Below are positions 58,041-64,000 of a stretch of 64,000 nt of DNA, piece by piece. The notes beneath the pieces were generated by a model. That model made no database searches. It had not been told where the DNA came from and worked only from the letters and a program-made list of their open reading frames with translations. Where the stretch lies: NCBI GenBank assembly GCA_021731405.1, contig JAKFXN010000003.1, forward strand, positions 1 to 64,000, in the 5' to 3' direction. The DNA is from Candidatus Parcubacteria bacterium (GTDB lineage: Bacteria; Patescibacteria; Paceibacteria; UBA9973; UBA918). Every line of letters starts with the position of its first letter. Position 1 is the stretch's first letter. Position numbers and translations under genes: made by a program.

Positions 58041-58376
58041 TTAAAAATTCTTTCCATCCACCTTCTTAATTTCAAGTGCGTCGGTATCGAGGTCGTGAAT
58101 ACAGTTGAGGTTTATCGCCACCATGTCACCGCTTTGCGCAAATGATTGTACGCCACAGGTTTTGCAAAACACATGATCAATTTGTTTTTTATTAAAATGA
58201 TATGTCGTTAGTGCATCCTCTCCGCTTTTAAGCGTAAACTGTGTTTTTGGTACAAACGTTAAGAGCATTCCCTTACGTTTGCAATGACTACAGTTGCAGG
58301 TCATTCCTTCAGTAAAATCTGCTTCTACCTCATATGTCACCGCTCCGCAGTGACAGCTTCCTTGATATGTTTTCAT
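58041..58376 (-). CDS. GFA/Mss4-like zinc-binding protein
   Basis: Start ATG 58376, six bases after TATACT on the minus strand. 111 residues. Zn ligands: SCHCGAVTYEVEA, CNCSHCKRKG, VFCKTCGVQSF. This is the glutathione-dependent formaldehyde-activating enzyme fold, although many members have other or unknown roles. Divergent from the AlkD-like gene. Confidence 0.92.
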   Translation of the reverse strand: MKTYQGSCHCGAVTYEVEADFTEGMTCNCSHCKRKGMLLTFVPKTQFTLKSGEDALTTYHFNKKQIDHVFCKTCGVQSFAQSGDMVAINLNCIHDLDTDALEIKKVDGKNF

Positions 58377-58438
58377 GTGAAAAGTATACGCCTTGTGCGT
58401 ATAGTTGCATATTCTTATCAACCCGTCACAATAGTGGT

Positions 58439-59581
58439 ATGTCGAAACACCAAAAGACGGAGAAACAATTTTTGCTTAAAGATATGCTCTTTAATGCAAA
58501 AAAAGTAGCTAAGCTGGCCAAAGAAATTAAAGCAGTTTACCCCGACTTCAAGCGGTCAGCCTTTGAGAAAAAAGTTGTTTCAGCGTTTCCCGAAGAAGAG
58601 CTCATGGAACGAATTGCCAATATCCGAGATACACTACGCGAATTTTTGCCCAGTGATTACAAAAATGCATTGACGATTATTTTGCGTGCCTTACCGCCTG
58701 AGTTGGATCATGAAAAAGAAGACAATGATTTTGGTGATTTTATCTATGCACCGTACTCATACTTTGTGGCTAAGTATGGTTCTCGTCCCGAGTGTGTTGA
58801 TATTTCACTTAAAGCGCTTGAAGAGATTACTAAACGTTTTTCAGCGGAAGCTTCACTTCGAGACTTTATAAATGCTTTTCCAGATAAGACCATGCGGGCA
58901 GCAACAGCTTGGACTCGACACAAAAACTACCATGTGCGTAGACTGGCCAGTGAAGGAACCAGACCAAATCTGCCTTGGGCAAAAAAGATACACACAACGC
59001 CTGAAATGATGCTGCCGCTTTTAGATAAGCTCTATAGTGATAAGACGCGGTACGTGACCCGTTCAGTCGCTAACCACTTAAATGACATCTCTAAAACAAA
59101 CCCCGCACTTGTCGTTGCTACTTTGAAGCGTTGGCAGAAAGAAGGGAAGCAAACGGCTTCTGAACTTACGTTTATTACTAAGCATGCGCTTCGTACTGCC
59201 GTGAAGAAAGGAGATACAGAAGCCCTTAAGCTTTTGGGCTTTGAAAGTCCCGCAGTTGAACTCTTTAATTTGGCACTCCTACCTATGCGGGTGAAGGTCG
59301 GTGGAGCACTCACGTTTACGTTTACCGTTGAGTCTGTCGCTTCAAAAGAACAAACAGTGCTTATTGATTATCTTATTCATTTTAAGAAAGCGAATGGCAC
59401 ATTATCACCAAAAGTATTTAAACTCACTACTGCTAAACTTTCTTCTGCTCAATCGCTCACTTTAAAAAAAGTACACCAACTAAAGCCCATGACCACTCGA
59501 ACGCTCTATTCAGGGGAACACATGCTCGAGATACAAATAAACGGTCAAAGTTTTGGTAAGCATATATTCATTTTAGTCTAG
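58439..59581 (+). CDS. DNA alkylation repair protein (AlkD-like, HEAT repeats)
   Basis: Start ATG 58439; 380 residues. HEAT-like helices cover about 1-240, with the family block VRRLASEGTRPNLPWAKKI and later SVANHLNDISKTNP. The last 100 residues are a beta-rich extension (GALTFTFTVESVASKEQTVL). AlkD-type glycosylases remove bulky or alkylated bases. The downstream DUF1905 gene begins 3 bases after the stop. Confidence 0.9.
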   Translation: MSKHQKTEKQFLLKDMLFNAKKVAKLAKEIKAVYPDFKRSAFEKKVVSAFPEEELMERIANIRDTLREFLPSDYKNALTIILRALPPELDHEKEDNDFGDFIYAPYSYFVAKYGSRPECVDISLKALEEITKRFSAEASLRDFINAFPDKTMRAATAWTRHKNYHVRRLASEGTRPNLPWAKKIHTTPEMMLPLLDKLYSDKTRYVTRSVANHLNDISKTNPALVVATLKRWQKEGKQTASELTFITKHALRTAVKKGDTEALKLLGFESPAVELFNLALLPMRVKVGGALTFTFTVESVASKEQTVLIDYLIHFKKANGTLSPKVFKLTTAKLSSAQSLTLKKVHQLKPMTTRTLYSGEHMLEIQINGQSFGKHIFILV

Positions 59582-59584
59582 GTT

Positions 59585-59887
59585 ATGAAAAGAAATAGCT
59601 ACAGCATGACTGAGCAGGTATATCTCTATCCGGGAGAATCTGCCAATTGGCATTTTGTACCAATCACAAAAAAGATTGGACAGGAAATAAGAACTACCTA
59701 CGGCAAGTCAGCGCGTGGTTTTGGAGCGGTAAAGGTAGAGGTGACTATTGGTGGCACGGTATGGCAGACCTCCATGTTTCCCGACAAGTATTCAGGGAGT
59801 TACATCCTTCCAATCAAAGCAGCGGTACGGAAAAAAGAAGAGATTGAGGCAGGAGAAAAGATTACCTACACTATAAAACTCATTTAG
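59585..59887 (+). CDS. DUF1905-domain protein
   Basis: 100 residues. NWHFVPITKKIGQEIRTTYG, GFGAVKVEVTIGGTVWQTSM, FPDKYSGSYILPIKAAVRK and EAGEKITYTIKLI follow the DUF1905 pattern, a small beta-barrel of unknown function. Its stop overlaps the convergent oxidoreductase stop by 4 bases. Co-transcription with the AlkD-like gene is likely. Confidence 0.88.
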   Translation: MKRNSYSMTEQVYLYPGESANWHFVPITKKIGQEIRTTYGKSARGFGAVKVEVTIGGTVWQTSMFPDKYSGSYILPIKAAVRKKEEIEAGEKITYTIKLI

Positions 59888-61947
59888 ACTTTCTTTGGTA
59901 GTTTTGCCGCTACGTGTGAAGCTATAAAGATAATAACCGAGAAAATAATAAATCTAGTATCGATAGCATCAGCAGTGATGCCATTTTTTATAAACTCCTC
60001 GACACTGATCGCTGCGCCAATCGCGACAAAGGTGGCTATACCAAGAAGCGTGCCAACAATTGTCGCTAGGATGAAGGGAGTAAAAGGGACCCGTACTAGA
60101 CCCGCGCCATAGTTAACGACATCATACGGAAAAAATGTGAGCCGCATCGTGAGTATGGCCATAAAAGGATTCTTTTGAAGGAGCTCAATTGAACCCTTCA
60201 AGAGTCCAGTGTTTTTGGTGTTTGTACTGAAAAATCTTCCAACCGTGTATGCTAAAGTAGCCGAAAAATTCGCTCCAATAATGGTGTAGAGAATTCCCCA
60301 TAAGCCAAAGAAAACACCGGAGAGGATAGTGAGAGCTGTGCCTGGAAAAAAAGTTAGTGGGCGAATTGTGTACGCGAGAATGTATAAGAGCGGCCCCCAA
60401 GCAGTACTCGTGATAAAAGTGAACAGGCTAAGGGCTATTTCACTAAAAGAAAGTCCGCTTACTACTTTTACTTGATACAGCCACAAGAGCGCACCTATCC
60501 AGATACTAGCGGCACATATTTTTGGAGCTGCTTTCTTACCAAGATTTAAAAGGTCTTCTTTAAGCGAAGCAATTTGGGTAGCCAGAAAATAATCACCCGC
60601 TTTTTTGAGAATGAGTGAATAGGTAGGGTAGGCAAAAATAGTTGAGCGAAGACGATAGAGTGAAATGTTATTTTCCATCGCGAGCGTGAGGGTGCTTATG
60701 AGCTCACCTGCTCGCGGGCCGACAATGTGCGCCCCGAGGATTGTGCCGGATAGTCGCTTAGCAATAATGATTAAAAGACCAGACGTATCGTCATCAGTTC
60801 GAGCACGGTCATTAGCAGCAAAGGAAACTTCAATCCGACGCACTGATTTTTCGCTGTACTGCTCTTGTGCCTCCTCCCATGACAGTCCTACCTGCGCGAT
60901 TTCTGGCTCGGTGTAGGTGACTTTAGGGATAGCCTTCTCTTTTACAGAAATGAGTCCCTTGCTGGCAATGTGGGTAACTACTTGTCTGCCGATATCGTCT
61001 GCGACGTGGGTGAACTTCATACGGGCCGAAACGTCTCCAAGAGCATAGATGTCTTTGTTGGTTGTTCGCCAGTTTCCATCAATCGTGATGCCGAAGGGAG
61101 TTGTCTTAACGCCTACGGTATCTAGGCCGCGAGGAATATTTGCTACGCGTCCGACAGCAATAAGTACTTTATCAAAAGTGACCACCTCAGTTTTTAGTAC
61201 CGCGCCAGTTTCATTTTTTAGTTCAATCAGAGCATTTTGGCCGGTTACTTTTTTTACCTCAGCATTATTGAGAATAGTTATGCCAATATCCAGGAATATT
61301 TTTGTAATGATTGAGCTCACTGCTTCATCTTCGAGTTTTGCAAAGCGAGAGTGATTATTGATGAGAGTTACTTGACTACCAAGCAGGGCGAGCGCTTGCC
61401 CCATTTCCATTCCAATCGGTCCAGCGCCAATAATGAGCGTGCGAGCAGGAATCTCAGTTTGTGAAAATAAATTTTGGTTAGTGAGAATACGGTCGGTATG
61501 TAATCCTTCAATAGGTAGCTGGCGAGGGCTTGAGCCTGTGGCAATAATGGCCTTTTTAAAGTGATAGGTCGTTTCCCCAACCCGAATCACGCGCTTTCCT
61601 GTAAAAACAGCCTCTCCCATCACGACTGTGATACCGAGCTTGGCAAAATGGTCTGCCGTTTCATCAGCTAAGATTTCTTGTATCTTGGTCGCAACGTACG
61701 AAAAAGCTTTTTGGCGGTACTGTTCATTTTTTTCAGTGAGACCTGAGATTTTTGCCGCAAGGGCGTATTGTTTGGCATGATGAAGGAGAGCTTTACTTGG
61801 GATACATCCCGAGTTTGTACATTCTCCGCCGATATGTTCTCTTTCTACCAAAAGTACTTTCTTTCCCACTTTGGTGAGACCAACTGCTGTAGTGAGTCCA
61901 CCTGAGCCTGCTCCGATGACGACCGCATCAAATGTATGTGCTTGCAT
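59884..61947 (-). CDS. Flavin disulfide oxidoreductase fused to a TVP38/TMEM64-type membrane domain
   Basis: 687 residues. Residues 1-470 are a mercuric reductase/lipoamide dehydrogenase-like enzyme: VVIGAGSGGLTTAVGL (FAD), GGECTNSGCIPSKAL (redox Cys pair), IIGAGPIGMEMGQALA (NAD(P)H) and IYALGDVSA. The dimer-interface His-Glu pair is not seen (FAYPTYSLILKKAG). Residues 480-687 have five to six membrane helices with FFPGTALTILSGVFFGLWG and GRFFS, typical of TVP38/DedA-related proteins. The fusion would tether a thiol-disulfide reductase to the membrane. Confidence 0.9.
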   Translation of the reverse strand: MQAHTFDAVVIGAGSGGLTTAVGLTKVGKKVLLVEREHIGGECTNSGCIPSKALLHHAKQYALAAKISGLTEKNEQYRQKAFSYVATKIQEILADETADHFAKLGITVVMGEAVFTGKRVIRVGETTYHFKKAIIATGSSPRQLPIEGLHTDRILTNQNLFSQTEIPARTLIIGAGPIGMEMGQALALLGSQVTLINNHSRFAKLEDEAVSSIITKIFLDIGITILNNAEVKKVTGQNALIELKNETGAVLKTEVVTFDKVLIAVGRVANIPRGLDTVGVKTTPFGITIDGNWRTTNKDIYALGDVSARMKFTHVADDIGRQVVTHIASKGLISVKEKAIPKVTYTEPEIAQVGLSWEEAQEQYSEKSVRRIEVSFAANDRARTDDDTSGLLIIIAKRLSGTILGAHIVGPRAGELISTLTLAMENNISLYRLRSTIFAYPTYSLILKKAGDYFLATQIASLKEDLLNLGKKAAPKICAASIWIGALLWLYQVKVVSGLSFSEIALSLFTFITSTAWGPLLYILAYTIRPLTFFPGTALTILSGVFFGLWGILYTIIGANFSATLAYTVGRFFSTNTKNTGLLKGSIELLQKNPFMAILTMRLTFFPYDVVNYGAGLVRVPFTPFILATIVGTLLGIATFVAIGAAISVEEFIKNGITADAIDTRFIIFSVIIFIASHVAAKLPKKV

Positions 61948-62062
61948 ATCGGTCTATAATAGCAAAGTAATTAATGTAAAGTAAGCTTTACATACAGGAC
62001 TTTGGTGATACGTAATTTCTAAAACTAGAAGCGGGCGAGCGGGTAGGCTGTCGTGTTGCTGA

Positions 62063-62197
62063 TTGCCAGTAAATACCGTATAGTATCGGCGTTAAGCCTT
62101 AATCGGCTTTTTTCTTTTCTCCAAGCCCTTTTTTGGGACGCCTTGATGAAAGGAGTATCACATTATTAAATACATATATAAGTAAGTAGAACAATTT
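62063..62197 (+). promoter_or_regulatory. Leader of fusA with attenuator-like hairpins
   Basis: A promoter-like TTGCTG-17-TATAGT pair precedes hairpin AAGCC-TTAATC-GGCTTTTTTC at about 62094-62115, then CCAAGCCCTTTTTTGGG and an AAAGGAG at 62150-62156 far from the start codon. The AUG at 62198 has A/T-rich sequence before it. The leader of about 100 bases suggests regulation. Confidence 0.45.
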
Positions 62198-64000
62198 ATG
62201 GCACGAGAATTTCCAGTAGATCGCATGCGAAACTTCGGTATCGTAGCGCACGTAGATGCGGGTAAAACCACGACTTCAGAGCGGGTACTTTTCTATACTG
62301 GCATGAGTCACAAGATTGGTGAGGTGCACGATGGTGCTACTGTCACTGACTGGATGGAACAGGAACGAGAACGAGGTATTACTATTACAGCGGCGGCTAT
62401 TTCATGTAACTGGTCTAAGACTGACGTACTTGATCGAAAGGACAAGTCACAGATGTACAGCTTCAACATTATCGACACTCCAGGCCACATCGACTTTACC
62501 GCTGAAGTAAAGCGTTCAATGCGTGTGCTCGACGGTGCTGTCGTGGTATTTGACTCGGTAGCGGGTGTAGAACCACAATCAGAAACTAACTGGGGTTATG
62601 CTGACGAAGCTGGTGTGCCACGTATTTGTTTCATCAACAAGATGGACCGACTCGGCGCTTCTTTTGAAAAATCATACCAGTCAATTCTCGACCGTCTTTC
62701 TAAGAAAGCAGTTCGAATCCAACTTCCATGGGGTGCTGAAGACCAATTCCAAGGAGTGGTTGACCTGCTTCGCATGAAGGCTTTCGTCTTTGAAGGTGAA
62801 ATGGGTACTCTTGTTAAACAAGTAGAGATTCCAGAAGAGCTCAAGGCAGATGCTGAAAAGTATCGAGCAGAGCTCATTGAACGGGTGGTTGAACATGATG
62901 ATACTCTCATGGAAGCCTACCTCTCTGGAACTCTCCCAACCGACGAACAACTAAAAACCACTCTCCGAAAGGCAGTGCTTGCAAACCAACTCTTCCCAGT
63001 TATGACTGGATCTGCGCTTAAGAACATTGGTGTACAGCTTGTGCTCGATGGTGTAGTTGATTACCTGCCAGCACCAACAGACCTTCCACCAATTAAGGGT
63101 ATCAACCCTAAAGATGAAACTGACATCACTCGTCTTCCAGACGACAATCAGCCATTTTGTGCGCTTGCCTTCAAACTTCAGACTGACCCATTTGTGGGAC
63201 AACTTACCTTCTTCCGCGTGTACTCAGGAGTAGTTAAGGCTGGTAGTTACATCTACAACTCAACTACTGGAGAAAAGGAACGATTAGGCCGTATTGTACG
63301 ACTCCAAGCAGACAAGCGAACAGAAATTGAAGAAGTGTACGCTGGAGAAATTGCTGCCGGAGTAGGGCTCAAAGAAGTAAAGACTTCACACACACTTTGT
63401 GATGAAGCAAACCCAATTATCCTCGAACAAATTAAATTCCCAGAGCCAGTGGTGGCGCTACGCGTAGAACCAAAGACTAAGGGTGACCAAGAACGTATGG
63501 GTGTTGCTTTGAAGAAGCTATCTGATGAAGATCCAACTTTCAAGGTTTCAACTGACGAAGAGACTATGGAAACAATTATCGCTGGTATGGGAGAACTTCA
63601 CTTGGAAATTCTCGTCGACCGAATGAAGCGTGAGTTTAACGTAGAAGCTAACGTTGGTGCTCCACAAGTAGCGTACCGAGAAACAATTCAACGAGAAGCT
63701 GAAGCTGAATACAAGTACGTAAAGCAGTCAGGAGGTCGTGGACAGTATGGTCACGTGAAGATTCGTATCCGTCCAATGAAGCCGCTAGAACTTGCTGAAG
63801 GAAAGTCACTTGCTAAGAACATTACCCGTGAAGACCATTACGAATTCATCAACAGTATCAAGGGAGGAGTAATTCCAGGAGAATTTATTCCAGCTGTTAT
63901 GAAGGGATGTAAAGAAGCAATGGCACGAGGATTTGTGGCTGGATACAAGATGGAAGACGTTTCAGTAGAGCTTTTTGACGGTTCATTCCATGATGTTGAC
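62198..64000 (+). CDS. fusA: Translation elongation factor G, truncated by window end
   Basis: 601 codons from ATG 62198 to the window end, no stop. GTPase motifs: VAHVDAGKTTTSERVLFYTG, GITITAAAI, IIDTPGHIDFTAEV and FINKMDRLGA; domain II (GQLTFFRVYSGVVKAGSYIY); domains III-IV start (MGELHLEILVDRMKREFNVE, YVKQSGGRGQYGHVKI). It drives translocation of tRNA-mRNA on the ribosome. Arg is often coded by CGA, matching the tRNA-Arg(TCG) in this window. Confidence 0.97.
   Translation, partial: MAREFPVDRMRNFGIVAHVDAGKTTTSERVLFYTGMSHKIGEVHDGATVTDWMEQERERGITITAAAISCNWSKTDVLDRKDKSQMYSFNIIDTPGHIDFTAEVKRSMRVLDGAVVVFDSVAGVEPQSETNWGYADEAGVPRICFINKMDRLGASFEKSYQSILDRLSKKAVRIQLPWGAEDQFQGVVDLLRMKAFVFEGEMGTLVKQVEIPEELKADAEKYRAELIERVVEHDDTLMEAYLSGTLPTDEQLKTTLRKAVLANQLFPVMTGSALKNIGVQLVLDGVVDYLPAPTDLPPIKGINPKDETDITRLPDDNQPFCALAFKLQTDPFVGQLTFFRVYSGVVKAGSYIYNSTTGEKERLGRIVRLQADKRTEIEEVYAGEIAAGVGLKEVKTSHTLCDEANPIILEQIKFPEPVVALRVEPKTKGDQERMGVALKKLSDEDPTFKVSTDEETMETIIAGMGELHLEILVDRMKREFNVEANVGAPQVAYRETIQREAEAEYKYVKQSGGRGQYGHVKIRIRPMKPLELAEGKSLAKNITREDHYEFINSIKGGVIPGEFIPAVMKGCKEAMARGFVAGYKMEDVSVELFDGSFHDVD

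Noticed and set aside
58370..58385. TTTCATGTGAAAA near the gfa start as another parS-like site
   Set aside because: A single weak match far from the cluster; likely chance.

Overview
The window looks like ordinary chromosome of a small-genome bacterium of the Candidatus Patescibacteria (CPR), most likely a Parcubacteria lineage. This is inferred from gene content and style: short intergenic gaps, almost no biosynthetic genes, a type IV pilus operon, separately encoded ComEC parts, DUF5667, Gmad2 and TVP38 proteins, and many small unrecognised proteins. No 16S rRNA gene is present to settle the name. tRNA genes carry no encoded CCA and a CCA-adding enzyme is present.

Layout. 0-7.3 kb is mostly minus strand: an end of a tyrosine recombinase, a pair of M14 carboxypeptidase paralogues (one apparently catalytically dead), a membrane-anchored Clp-type AAA+ ATPase whose first ATPase site is degenerate, a cold-shock protein and exonuclease III. 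7.3-13.6 kb is gene-poor and is the most unusual part: three tRNA genes (Arg-TCG, Gly-GCC, Pro-TGG), DnaA-box-like sites, about ten parS-like palindromes and large structured repeats; gene direction switches from mainly minus to mainly plus across it, so it may lie near the replication origin. 13.6-20.2 kb is a plus-strand block (Nudix, CorA, hydrolase, ECF sigma factor with a DUF5667 partner, amidotransferase) closed by an HtrA-like protease. 20.4-22 kb holds tRNA-Gly-TCC and two more structured repeats bracketing an unrecognised gene. 22.5-34 kb carries ArsR/AHSA1, HU, RNase Y, ClpP, a short trigger factor, pyrophosphatase and NusA. 34.1-41 kb is a type IV pilus operon (pilB, pilC and three pilin-like genes, one very large). 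41-50.5 kb has tpiA-pgk, HIT, RecJ, an RNase HI homologue lacking its first catalytic Asp, comEC and a separate ComEC-type metallo-hydrolase with superoxide dismutase between them, rpmB and a site-2 protease. 50.6-64 kb has rpsL, rpsG, a GH15-like protein, an ABC-F ATPase, an AlkD-like protein, a flavin disulfide oxidoreductase fused to a TVP38 membrane domain, and the first 601 codons of fusA.

Two expression styles are visible. Many housekeeping genes have a -10 box ending only 6-9 bases before the start codon, which predicts leaderless mRNAs. In contrast, about nine small unrecognised genes stand alone, each with a good Shine-Dalgarno sequence, usually a TTGACA-type promoter and a private hairpin terminator.

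The strongest candidate for something undescribed is a family of tRNA-anchored palindromic elements (five main copies, near 10.1, 11.9, 13.1, 20.7 and 21.8 kb). Each starts with an inverted copy of the 3' half of the adjacent tRNA, often interrupted at a constant position by a small hairpin, continues with a hairpin bearing GNA-type loops and a conserved loop close to GAGCGNAGCGAA on a covarying stem, and usually ends with a direct copy of the tRNA 3' end. One pair brackets a complete promoter-gene-terminator unit, which suggests folded recombination sites or structured RNAs tied to tRNA genes.
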